The notes below the pieces were generated by a model. The model worked only from the letters and a program-made list of their open reading frames with translations, ran no database searches and was not told the DNA's origin. This document shows positions 36,767 to 44,379 of a stretch of DNA of 64,000 nucleotides, piece by piece; position 1 is the first letter of the stretch; the number at the start of each line of letters is the position of its first letter. Both the position numbers and the translations under genes were made by a program. This stretch comes from Cellulomonas alba (GTDB lineage Bacteria > Actinomycetota > Actinomycetes > Actinomycetales > Cellulomonadaceae): positions 1,467,461 to 1,531,460 of the forward strand of contig NZ_JAUCGQ010000001.1 of assembly GCF_030362835.1 (NCBI RefSeq). Reading direction: 5' to 3'.

Positions 36767-36883
36767 CACAGCGACCCACCGGCGTGGTCGTGACGCAGCC
36801 GGCCGTCATCCACAACCCCAACGACGCGCCGGCACGTATCGCCACTACGGTCCCGGGCTACGGCTGGACGGCGAGGAGGCGTG

Positions 36884-37174
36884 ATGGACGAATTGACGGT
36901 GGACCGCGACGAGATCGTCACGGCGGCTCGACGGCTGAGCGAGGCCGCGGCGACGCCGTGGCACTCCGTCGGCACGTGCGCCCCAGGCTCGCCGGTCGTC
37001 TCGGCGATCCAGCGCCTGAGCGAGGCGTGGACGCGAGGCCACACCGTTCTCGTTGCCGACGCCATGACCGCGCGGGACACGCTCCTGTCTGCGATGCGCG
37101 CATTCGACGACGCCGACTCCGCGACCGCTGAGCGGCTTCGACCCGTCGAGCACGCCGCGACAGAGCGGGCGTGA
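36884..37174 (+). CDS. small helical ESAT-6/WXG100-like partner protein
   Basis: A 96-aa all-helical protein without a signal peptide: DELTVDRDEIVTAARRLSEAA, a Pro/Gly turn, then AIQRLSEAWTRGHTVLVADAMTARDTLLSAM. Size and helix-turn-helix layout fit the Esx partner type, but a strict WxG is absent (EAWTRGH lies near the turn). ATG 36884 has GAGGAGG just upstream; GTG 36881 is adjacent. Its stop overlaps the toxin start (TGATG), so the two should be made together, as known for T7SS effector/partner pairs. Confidence 0.6.
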   Translation: MDELTVDRDEIVTAARRLSEAAATPWHSVGTCAPGSPVVSAIQRLSEAWTRGHTVLVADAMTARDTLLSAMRAFDDADSATAERLRPVEHAATERA

Positions 37175-38289
37175 TGCTCACAATCGACGATCCGTCGCAG
37201 CTCTCGAGCGCGGCCGAGGACCTCCGACGGCAGGCCAGTTCGTACACGGACGTCGGCACGTTGCTGCGCGCGCTCGAGCTCGGCACGTGGACCGGCCATG
37301 CAGCGGAGATCTACCGCGAGCGCATCACGCACGAGCCCGACCGCTGGTTCGACGCTGCACAGACACTGCTCGACGTGGCCACGACGCTCGACGTCCACGC
37401 CGACACGGTGCGCTGGGCGCGCGCGCGTCTCGACGACGCAAGGGACCTCCAACGCCGGGCCGTGACTACGGCCTCACCGGACCTGGGCGCAGTGCTCGAC
37501 GCGGAAGCGCACGCAATCGTGCGCCGGACGACAGAAGCGCTCGACGACTCGACGTGGTCCGTCGTCTGTCACCTCGACCGTGCCGCCGCCCTGGCGCCGT
37601 CGGTAGAGACCTGGCACGCGCCGTGGTGGGACCACGCCTGGCGGGCCGTCGCGAACGCCGGCGTCGATGCCGTCAACGCTCTGGCCTCCGGCGGATCGGC
37701 GATCGCGCATCACCCTGCCGATGCTCTCGGCTTGGTGGGCGGCGTTGCCCTGGCCGACGTCGGCGCGAGCGCCTTCCTCGGTTCGCTGGCCGCCGATGCC
37801 ACCGGCGTGGGCGCGGTCGTCGGGGTCCCGGTCGGGCTCGCGAGCGCGGCTGCCATTGCTGCGGGGAGCACGCTCGCCGTGGCTTCCGCGAGCGATCTGA
37901 TCATGCATGCGGAGTCCGACGACACCCGGACCCCGCTGCACGAGCTGCCGGAGGGTGAGCGACTCTCCTCGACGAACGCAAAGGGACAGGTCAGAGAAGG
38001 CGTCGCTGATCCGGCGCCGCCGCCCGGCGCTACGGTCGGTTGGATCAAGTTCGAGGCCTACAACGCGAGCGGCTGGGTCTGGCAGGAACGCGCTGAGTTC
38101 TTGCTCGGTTCGGACGCCGCACAGTTCCGACTGATGGGGCCGACGCCCCGGTACAGATTCGGCTACGCGCGATACACAAACTCGAGCGGCCAGCCGCTGG
38201 ACGCATACGGGAAGCCGACCACGCGCGAGGCGACTCACTTCGAGATCGACGATAACGGCGCGTACGGCGCGCCGAGAGGATGGAACTAG
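37174..38289 (+). CDS. putative type VII-like secreted toxin with WxG N-domain
   Basis: A 371-aa protein in three parts. Residues 1-130 are helical with LELGTWTGHAAEIYRERI (WTG at 39-41), the WxG-type signal of T7SS substrates. Residues 150-245 hold Gly/Ala-rich hydrophobic helices. Residues 260-371 are a compact C-domain: TVGWIKFEAYNASGWVWQE, RYRFGYARYTNSSGQPLDAYGKP and THFEIDDNGAYGAPRGW. The C-domain layout is like polymorphic-toxin tips, but I cannot assign an activity. The DUF6188-like gene 3 bp downstream is the expected immunity protein. The lower GC points to transfer. Confidence 0.65.
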   Translation: MLTIDDPSQLSSAAEDLRRQASSYTDVGTLLRALELGTWTGHAAEIYRERITHEPDRWFDAAQTLLDVATTLDVHADTVRWARARLDDARDLQRRAVTTASPDLGAVLDAEAHAIVRRTTEALDDSTWSVVCHLDRAAALAPSVETWHAPWWDHAWRAVANAGVDAVNALASGGSAIAHHPADALGLVGGVALADVGASAFLGSLAADATGVGAVVGVPVGLASAAAIAAGSTLAVASASDLIMHAESDDTRTPLHELPEGERLSSTNAKGQVREGVADPAPPPGATVGWIKFEAYNASGWVWQERAEFLLGSDAAQFRLMGPTPRYRFGYARYTNSSGQPLDAYGKPTTREATHFEIDDNGAYGAPRGWN

Positions 38290-38292
38290 GTC

Positions 38293-38709
38293 ATGGACAT
38301 CGACTTCGACGGCGCCAGGGTCGCAGAACTCGCGCTCGACTACACGCTGCGGGTGAAGTGCGAACCGTCCGGCGCCTTCATGATCGAGGTCCCCCTGACG
38401 CTCGAGCGCGACGGCACGACGCAGGTACTCCCGGTAGGTGACGTCGACCTCACCGGTGAGTTCGCTCTCGATGACTTGGTCGGGCGACGAATCGTCGCCG
38501 GCCACGCGACCGATGACGGTGTCCTGACGCTCGAGTTCGAGGACAACATCCGGATCACGGCAGCGGTGGACCCGGACTATGAGTCGTGGAATCTCTGGGT
38601 ACCGAGCGGGGCGGTCTACAACGCCGGTCCTGGCGACCGCACGTTCTACGCGCCGAAGCACCCATCTGTCGGCGGGCAGGAGCGACGCCCGCAGACGCCC
38701 GAAGCGTGA
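38293..38709 (+). CDS. DUF6188-like putative immunity protein
   Basis: A 138-aa soluble, acidic, beta-rich protein. VAELALDYTLRVKCEPSGAF, IEVPLTLERDGTTQVL, DDGVLTLEFEDNIRITA and PDYESWNLWVP follow the DUF6188 layout, which I know from small proteins beside toxins. ATG 38293 lies 3 bp after the putative toxin stop, so it is co-transcribed and well placed to neutralise it. The C-terminal tail after residue 112 is less conserved. The immunity role is inferred from family and position. Confidence 0.65.
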   Translation: MDIDFDGARVAELALDYTLRVKCEPSGAFMIEVPLTLERDGTTQVLPVGDVDLTGEFALDDLVGRRIVAGHATDDGVLTLEFEDNIRITAAVDPDYESWNLWVPSGAVYNAGPGDRTFYAPKHPSVGGQERRPQTPEA

Positions 38710-38847
38710 CCGACGCCCGCCCGCGCCGGGACGGCGTCCTCGCTACCCGCGAGAGATGCCGGACACCTCACGCGCCGCCACCCGCTCGAACGGTCATCGA
38801 CCCAGCCGCGATACAGGATCGGGCCCCCCGCGTGCGACGATCCCCCG

Positions 38848-39312
38848 GTGCTCCACGTCGTCTTCCACGAGCCGCGCATCCCCGGCAACACGGGCAACGC
38901 GATCCGCATGGTGTCCGGCACGGGCGCGACGCTCCACCTGGTCGAGCCGCTCGGCTTCGACCTCGACGAGGCCAAGCTCCGGCGTGCGGGGCTCGACTAC
39001 CACGACCTCGCGCACGTGCAGGTGCACTCGAGCTTCGACGCCTTGCTCGACGCGTTGCCGGACGCGCGGATCTTCGCGTTCACCACGCAGGCCACCCGGC
39101 GGTACACGGACGTCGACTACCGCGACGGCGACGCGCTGCTCTTCGGGCCCGAGCCGACGGGGCTCGAGCCCGCCGTGTTCGGTCACGAGCGGGTGGCCGA
39201 CCAGGTGCGCATCCCGATGCTGCCTGGCCGCCGTTCGATGAACCTGTCGAACGCCGCGGCCGTGGCGGCGTACGAGGCCTGGCGGGTGCTGGGCTTCCCA
39301 GGCGGCGTCTGA
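38848..39312 (+). CDS. trmL: tRNA (cytidine(34)-2'-O)-methyltransferase TrmL
   Basis: A 154-aa minimal SPOUT enzyme methylating the wobble position of tRNA-Leu. It shows VVFHEPRIPGNTGNAIRM, HLVEPLGFDLDEAKLRRAGLDY, LLFGPEPTGLEP and IPMLPGRRSMNLSNAAAVAAYE (trefoil knot). The size matches the family. GTG 38848 gives the standard LHVVFHEP start. Confidence 0.95.
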   Translation: MLHVVFHEPRIPGNTGNAIRMVSGTGATLHLVEPLGFDLDEAKLRRAGLDYHDLAHVQVHSSFDALLDALPDARIFAFTTQATRRYTDVDYRDGDALLFGPEPTGLEPAVFGHERVADQVRIPMLPGRRSMNLSNAAAVAAYEAWRVLGFPGGV

Positions 39313-39336
39313 CGCGGCGCGGCGCGGAGCAGCCCG

Positions 39337-40377
39337 TCAGGCCGTGACGCGCCCCTCGAGGATCGCCCGGGCGTCGCCGAGGCCGTCGAGCCAGTCCGGC
39401 CCGCCACCGCCCCGCGCGGCCGCCACCTTCACCTCGCGAAGCCGCGCGTGCGCGTCCTGCAGCAGCATCGGGGCGGACGCGAGGCCGGCGTCCGAGACCA
39501 CCGAGACGGCGTGCACCGCGGGCCACGCGTCGACGGGCACGCCGGCCGCGGGTTCGGCCAGCGCCTGGACGATGCCGTCACGCAGCCCCCCGACGAGCGC
39601 CGACGCGTGCCGGTCGTCGGCGGCGCCGGGCAGCGTCGCCGCGAGCGCGAACTCGTCGCCGCCGGTGCGGCCGAGGTCGGCACCCGTGGGAGCCGAGGCG
39701 CGGAGCCGGGCGCCGACGGCGGCAAGCACCACGTCGCCGACCCGCTCGCCGTGCAGCGCGTTCACGCCGCCGAAGTCGCGCACGTCGATCAGCACGAGCG
39801 CGACGCGGGCCGGCGTGCCCCACGCCTGCGTGCACCGGCGGGCGAGCGCATGGCCGAGCATCGACCGGTTCGCGAGGCCGGTCAGCGGGTCGTGCAGCGA
39901 GCGGACCGCGAGCTGCGTCGACAACGAGCGCACGAGGTCGGCCGTCGTCGCGACCTGCCACACGTCGGCGGCGACGAGCACGTCGTCGTACCGGCGTTCG
40001 TCGTGGCGCTCCATCGCGCGGACGGCGACCTCCGACACGGGCGCGTCGGGGGCGACGACCATGGGGTGCCAGTCGGTGACCTCGGTCGTGGCTCGTCGGG
40101 CGAGCACCGCGCGGCCGAACCCGAGCCGGCCGTTCATCGCGGACGTGAACCGCCCGCGCGTGACGAGGCCGATGCGGCTCTCGTCCGACGGGTCACGGAC
40201 GGCGACGCCGCTCACGTGCGGCGACCGGAAGACCAGTTCGAGGCGCGCGATCGGCAGGCCGGCGTCGACCACGTCGACCGGGTGCGCGAGCTCGACCACG
40301 GTCGAGACGGCCGAGACGCGGTAGTCGCCGACGGCCTGCGAGAGCCGCTGGGTCAGGAGGGTCAGCTCGGAATCCAC
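39337..40377 (-). CDS. GGDEF-domain diguanylate cyclase with CBS-like sensor
   Basis: A 346-aa protein. The N-terminal part (about 15-140) looks like a CBS pair (VELAHPVDVVDAGLPI, later VVAPDAPVSEVAVRAME) as in bacterial CBS-GGDEF proteins. The C-terminal cyclase has DPLTGLANRSMLGHAL and an intact RTGGDEFAL. An RxxD inhibition site is not obvious. GTG 40377 sits 6 nt after a GATACT -10 (minus strand, 40384-40389), so it is probably leaderless. It should make c-di-GMP if active. Confidence 0.88.
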   Translation of the reverse strand: MDSELTLLTQRLSQAVGDYRVSAVSTVVELAHPVDVVDAGLPIARLELVFRSPHVSGVAVRDPSDESRIGLVTRGRFTSAMNGRLGFGRAVLARRATTEVTDWHPMVVAPDAPVSEVAVRAMERHDERRYDDVLVAADVWQVATTADLVRSLSTQLAVRSLHDPLTGLANRSMLGHALARRCTQAWGTPARVALVLIDVRDFGGVNALHGERVGDVVLAAVGARLRASAPTGADLGRTGGDEFALAATLPGAADDRHASALVGGLRDGIVQALAEPAAGVPVDAWPAVHAVSVVSDAGLASAPMLLQDAHARLREVKVAAARGGGGPDWLDGLGDARAILEGRVTA

Positions 40378-40658
40378 CGGGCGAGTATCGGTGCTGCTCA
40401 GCGCCCTGTTCCGGGCCGAGCCGGGTCCTTCGCCGAGCGTTCGCCCAGCGTTCATCCGCGGTCGGACGAGCGCACAACCCGGGGCCACCCGTCGCCCGGG
40501 GTCCACCGGACGGGGGAACCTTCATCGCAGGGATGTCACGGCTGTTATCGCTCGTGTCACAATCTTTGACGCAACACCTGAGCGGGGACGATGAGGATTC
40601 GATGAGGAACACCTTCGGAACGGTTCCGGCGTGGCCGGCGCGGACTAGCGTCGCCCAC

Positions 40659-41522
40659 ATGGCTGACACCGTCGTCGACTGCCACGCGCAGGTGTGGAAC
40701 CCGCAGGCCGTCCACTACCCGTGGATGGCGCCGGGCCTCGCCCGCACCGACCGCCCGTGGTCCCTCGACGACGTCCGTGACGACCTGGCCGAGCACGGTG
40801 TGCACCGCGTGGTGCTCGTCCAGTCGGCCGGCAACCGCGCCGACTCCGAGCTGATGCTGTTCCAGGCGCTCACCTCGCCGATCGTCGCTGGCGTGGTCGC
40901 GTGGGTGCCGATGACGCGCCCCGACGAGGCCGCCGGCCAGCTGCACGCGTGGCGGCACGAGCCGGTCGTCGGAGTCGGCCACCGGGTGCACGAGGAGGAG
41001 CCCGAGTGGCTGCTGCGCCCGGAGGTCGACGAGTCGCTCGGCCTGCTCGCCGAGCACAACCTGACGTTCGACGTCACCGCGTGGACCCCGACGCTGCTGG
41101 CCCACGTCGCGGCGCTCGCCGAGCGCCACCCGAAGGTGTCCTTCGTCGTCGGACGCCTGGGTCGACCGCCGCTCGCCGCCCGCTCTGCGGGCGACACCGT
41201 GGCCTGGAAGGACTGGAGCGCGTGGCTCGCGACGCTCGGTCAGCTTCCGAACGTCGCGATCAAGCTGGCCGGCATCGGCGCCGACCTCCCGGCGGGCTGG
41301 ACCCACGTCGACGTGCAGCCGGCGGTCGACGTCGCGCTCGAGAGCATGGGGCCGGACCGCGTGATGCTCGGCAGCGACTGGCCGAGCGTGCAGGTCGCGG
41401 GCGGCACCTACGCGCAGGCGTGGGCCGAGCTCCGCGCGACGCTCGACGGGCTCGACGAGCGCGATCGCGCGCTCGTGCTCGGCGGGACAGCGAACCGCGT
41501 CTACGCCCTGCCGCTCGACTGA
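40659..41522 (+). CDS. amidohydrolase-family (TIM-barrel) hydrolase
   Basis: A 287-aa amidohydrolase_2 protein. It has VVDCHAQVWNPQAVHYPWM at the N-terminus, VLVQSAGNRADSELM, VVGVGHRVHEEEPEW, VAIKLAGIGADLP and RVMLGSDWPSVQVAGG with the metal Asp. The family includes lactonases such as L-fuconolactonase. In the first metal motif DxH is present as DCH, but the second His is replaced (AQVW), so metal use may differ. ATG 40659 follows TAGCGT at 40646-40651, fitting a leaderless start. The 281 bp upstream hold the divergent promoters and nothing else I can name. Confidence 0.85.
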   Translation: MADTVVDCHAQVWNPQAVHYPWMAPGLARTDRPWSLDDVRDDLAEHGVHRVVLVQSAGNRADSELMLFQALTSPIVAGVVAWVPMTRPDEAAGQLHAWRHEPVVGVGHRVHEEEPEWLLRPEVDESLGLLAEHNLTFDVTAWTPTLLAHVAALAERHPKVSFVVGRLGRPPLAARSAGDTVAWKDWSAWLATLGQLPNVAIKLAGIGADLPAGWTHVDVQPAVDVALESMGPDRVMLGSDWPSVQVAGGTYAQAWAELRATLDGLDERDRALVLGGTANRVYALPLD

Positions 41523-41734
41523 CACCACCGAGGCGAGCGACGCGACCGGACGGCTCGCGGAGCCCGCGCCGTCTCGACGAGCAGGAACGTGCAGTCGCGA
41601 CGCCATTTCCTCGACCCTTGTGCGCGATTGGCGCCGCACTTTCGACACATTTCGTCTGAACATGTTCGCGAGCGGGTGCGCGCCATTCTCGGCGCCTCGG
41701 CCGGCAATACCTCGAGCAAGGCTGCAGGAGGCGC
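41523..41734. other. intergenic region without a convincing gene
   Basis: About 210 bp between the amidohydrolase stop and the tandem array. It includes a stretch less GC-rich than the surroundings (about 41605-41670) and a GAACATGTTC palindrome (41658-41667). I see no coding pattern on either strand. Confidence 0.5.
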
Positions 41735-41877
41735 GGCACTCGGGCACGGCACTCAGCCGCGGCGCTCAGGCCCGGCACTCGGGCCAGGCACTCAGGCCCC
41801 GCGATCAGGCCCGGCACTCAGGCCCCGCACTCAGCCCCGGCACTCAGCCCCGGCACTCAGGCCCGGCGATCACCGCG
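41735..41877. repeat. 13-bp tandem repeat array, 11 units
   Basis: Eleven consecutive 13-mers of consensus GGCACTCAGGCCC with no gaps. Variants include GGCACTCGGGCAC, GGCGCTCAGGCCC and CGCGATCAGGCCC; the last unit is diverged and contains the LacI stop codon (41870-41872). The array therefore occupies the 3' untranslated region of the LacI gene. A period of 13 is not a codon multiple, so it is not a peptide repeat. Confidence 0.9.
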
Positions 41878-42871
41878 GCGCCGGCCCCGACGAGTCCCGC
41901 ACCACCAGGTGCGTCCCGAGCTCGACCGGCGCTCCGGCCCGCGGGTGCACCGGGTCGAGGGCCGCGAGGAGCAGCTCCGCTGCGTGGTGGCCGGCCTTCT
42001 CGAGCGGCGCGGCGACCGTCGTCAGCGAGGGGCGGACGAGGTCCGCGCCGAACACGTCGTCGCAGCCGACCACGCTGACGTCGCCGGGGACGTCGACGCC
42101 GCGCGACGCGAGCCGCTCGAGGATGCCGAACGCCAGCAGGTCGTTGAACGCGAGGATGCCGGTGGCTCCCGACGCCACGGCCGCGTCCGCCGCCGCGGCT
42201 CCCGCCTCGCGCTGCGGGGCGTAGGGACCAAGCCCCACGACCTCGACCCCGAGCCGTGGGGAGGCTTCCGCGAGCGCCGAGCGCCGGCGCCCGTCGGACC
42301 ACGACGTGCGGGGACCGCCGGCGTAAGCGACGCGCGTGTGGCCGAGCGAGGCGAGGTGCTCGAGCCCCTGGACCGCGCCGCCGGGCGTGTCGATCGTGAC
42401 GCTCGGGCAGTCGAGGCCCGGGAACGAGCGGTTGATCGTCACGATCGGGACCTCGCGCGACCAGGCGGCGAGGCTCTCGTCGTCGAGGCGTGACGCCGCG
42501 AGGATCATGCCGTCGACCGATCGGCGCAGCGTGCGCAGGGTCCGCTCCTCGGCCTCGACGGACTCCTCGGTGTCCACCAGCACGTGCACGTACCCGCCCT
42601 CGCGCAGGCGCGCCTGCGTGCCGCGGACGATGCCGAAGAAGAACGGGTTCGTGATGTCGGGGACGACCAGAGCCACGGTGCCCGTGCGGCCCGACGAGAG
42701 CGCGCGGCCGGCCGGGCTCACGGAGTAGCCGAGGTCGCGAGCGGCGGCGAGCACCCGGTCGGCTGTCGCCTGGTTGACGCGGCCCGGCCTGGTGAGCGCA
42801 CGGGACGCGGTGGAGACCGCGACGCCGCTGCGTTCCGCGACGTCACGCAGCGTCGGTGCTCGTTCCGGCAT
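41870..42871 (-). CDS. LacI-family repressor of the uronate regulon
   Basis: A 333-aa regulator. The N-terminal helix-turn-helix reads TLRDVAERSGVAVSTASRAL, followed by the hinge helix LGYSVSPAGRAL and the periplasmic-binding-like domain (VVPDITNPFFFGIVRG, ILAFNDLLAFGIL, DVSVVGCDDVFGADLVRPSL). ATG 42871 is chosen; an in-frame ATG at 42913 is possible. It diverges from manD, and three matching LacI-type palindromes lie in the cluster. The ligand is probably a uronate-pathway intermediate (inference). Confidence 0.92.
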   Translation of the reverse strand: MPERAPTLRDVAERSGVAVSTASRALTRPGRVNQATADRVLAAARDLGYSVSPAGRALSSGRTGTVALVVPDITNPFFFGIVRGTQARLREGGYVHVLVDTEESVEAEERTLRTLRRSVDGMILAASRLDDESLAAWSREVPIVTINRSFPGLDCPSVTIDTPGGAVQGLEHLASLGHTRVAYAGGPRTSWSDGRRRSALAEASPRLGVEVVGLGPYAPQREAGAAAADAAVASGATGILAFNDLLAFGILERLASRGVDVPGDVSVVGCDDVFGADLVRPSLTTVAAPLEKAGHHAAELLLAALDPVHPRAGAPVELGTHLVVRDSSGPAPR

Positions 42872-42946
42872 CCCCGCTCCCGCTCCGGTCGGACGTCGCT
42901 GGTTCCGCGCCATCCTGCCCGTCACGAACCACGCTGGGCAACTCAC

Positions 42947-42960
42947 GGCAAACGATTGCC
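42947..42960. promoter_or_regulatory. LacI-type operator upstream of manD-aguA
   Basis: GGCAA-ACGA-TTGCC, a palindrome with the central CG typical of LacI-family operators. An extra GGCAA half-site lies 10 bp upstream (42937-42941). The right arm is part of the -35 TTGCCA (42956-42961), which is spaced 17 bp from -10 TAGGGT at 42979-42984. Binding here should block that promoter. Confidence 0.8.
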
Positions 42961-43035
42961 ACGCCATATCGCGGCGGTTAGGGTCGAGCCGTCAGACGTC
43001 CCGGCGACGACGCCGCACGCGGAGGAGCCTGCCTG

Positions 43036-44379
43036 GTGAGCACGAACCCGCCGACCACGCCCGCCGGGTCGGGCACGAGTCCCGACCTCACCACCGGCGC
43101 CGGGGCGCCCGAGACGGTCGGCGACACCACGTCGGGCACCTCCACCGGGACCGCGATCGTCCGCGCCGAGGTCCTCGTCACGAGCCCGGACCGGAACTTC
43201 GTCACGCTCCGCCTCACGACCGCCGACGGTGTCGTGGGCCTCGGCGACGCGACGCTCAACGGGCGCGAGCTCGCGGTGGCGAGCTACCTGAAGGACCACG
43301 TCGTCCCGCTGCTCATCGGCCGGGACGCGCACCGCATCGAGGACACCTGGCAGTTCCTCTACCGCTCGGCGTACTGGCGGCGCGGCCCGGTGACGATGGC
43401 GGCCATCGCGGCGGTCGACGTGGCGCTGTGGGACATCAAGGCGAAGCTCGCCGGCATGCCGCTCTACCAGCTCCTCGGCGGCGCGAGCCGGACCGGGATC
43501 ATGGCCTACGGCCATGCGAGCGGCCGCGACCTGCCGGAGCTCTTCGACTCGATCCGCCGCCACCAGGAGCTCGGCTTCCGCTCGATCCGCGTGCAGACGG
43601 GCATCCCCGGGATCGACAAGGTCTACGGCATCGCCGCGCAGCGCACGAGCACCGGCAGCCGCTACGACTACGAGCCCGCGCAGCGCGCGCCGCTGCCCGC
43701 CGAGGAGGACTGGGACACCCGCGCGTACCTGCGGCACGTCCCGACGGTGTTCGAGGCGGTGCGGAACGAGTTCGGCCCCGAGCTGCCGCTGCTGCACGAC
43801 GGGCACCACCGCATGACGCCCATCCAGGCCGCCAAGCTCGGCAAGGCGCTCGAGCCGTACGACCTGTTCTGGCTCGAGGACTGCACGCCGGCCGAGAACC
43901 AGGAGGCGCTGCGGCTGGTGCGTCAGCACACCACGACGCCGCTCGCGATCGGCGAGGTGTTCAACACCGTCTGGGACTACCAGACGCTCATCCGCGAGCA
44001 GCTCATCGACTACGTGCGCTCGGCCGTGACGCACACGGGCGGCATCACCGCGCTGCGCCGGATCCTCGACTTCGCCGCGCAGTACCAGGTGAAGTCCGGG
44101 ATCCACGGGCCGACCGACATCTCCCCCGTCGGCATGGCTGCCGCGCTGCACCTCGACCTGGCGATCCACAACTTCGGCATCCAGGAGTACATGCAGCACG
44201 GCAGCCGCACCGACGAGGTGTTCCGGCAGTCGTTCACGTTCACGGACGGCTACCTGCACCCCGGTGACGAGCCCGGGCTCGGCGTCACGTACGACGACGC
44301 CGTCGCCGAGCGTTTCCCGTACGAGCAGGCATACCTCCCGTTCAACCGGCTCAAGGACGGGACGGTCCATGACTGGTGA
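43036..44379 (+). CDS. manD: D-mannonate dehydratase, enolase-superfamily ManD
   Basis: A 447-aa enolase-superfamily enzyme that dehydrates D-mannonate to 2-keto-3-deoxy-gluconate. Metal ligands are visible as HDGH (Asp 255, with catalytic His 257), WLEDC (Glu 281) and IGEVFN (Glu 307), with SIRVQTG nearby. It replaces the unrelated UxuA. GTG 43036 has GGAGGAG 8 nt upstream, giving an odd Thr/Gly/Pro-rich N-tail of about 40 residues before the family start ([16 protein letters not shown]). First gene of the LacI-controlled manD-aguA operon. Confidence 0.92.
   Translation: MSTNPPTTPAGSGTSPDLTTGAGAPETVGDTTSGTSTGTAIVRAEVLVTSPDRNFVTLRLTTADGVVGLGDATLNGRELAVASYLKDHVVPLLIGRDAHRIEDTWQFLYRSAYWRRGPVTMAAIAAVDVALWDIKAKLAGMPLYQLLGGASRTGIMAYGHASGRDLPELFDSIRRHQELGFRSIRVQTGIPGIDKVYGIAAQRTSTGSRYDYEPAQRAPLPAEEDWDTRAYLRHVPTVFEAVRNEFGPELPLLHDGHHRMTPIQAAKLGKALEPYDLFWLEDCTPAENQEALRLVRQHTTTPLAIGEVFNTVWDYQTLIREQLIDYVRSAVTHTGGITALRRILDFAAQYQVKSGIHGPTDISPVGMAAALHLDLAIHNFGIQEYMQHGSRTDEVFRQSFTFTDGYLHPGDEPGLGVTYDDAVAERFPYEQAYLPFNRLKDGTVHDW

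Noticed and set aside
36756..36814. Replication origin because of DnaA-like boxes
   Set aside because: Only one exact and one weak box, no dnaA/dnaN neighbours and no AT-rich unwinding region.
36034..38709. Integrated phage or insertion sequence in the lower-GC region
   Set aside because: No integrase, transposase, terminal repeats or tRNA attachment site were seen; only composition differs.
41658..41667. GAACATGTTC palindrome as a LexA/SOS box
   Set aside because: Actinobacterial SOS boxes need GAAC-N4-GTTC; here only two bases separate the arms and no SOS gene is adjacent.
41735..41877. CRISPR array
   Set aside because: The units are contiguous 13-mers without spacers and no cas genes are present.
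41589..42224. Plus-strand gene reading through the tandem array
   Set aside because: The translation across the array is only the repeat read in shifting frames, and the rest is antisense to the LacI gene.
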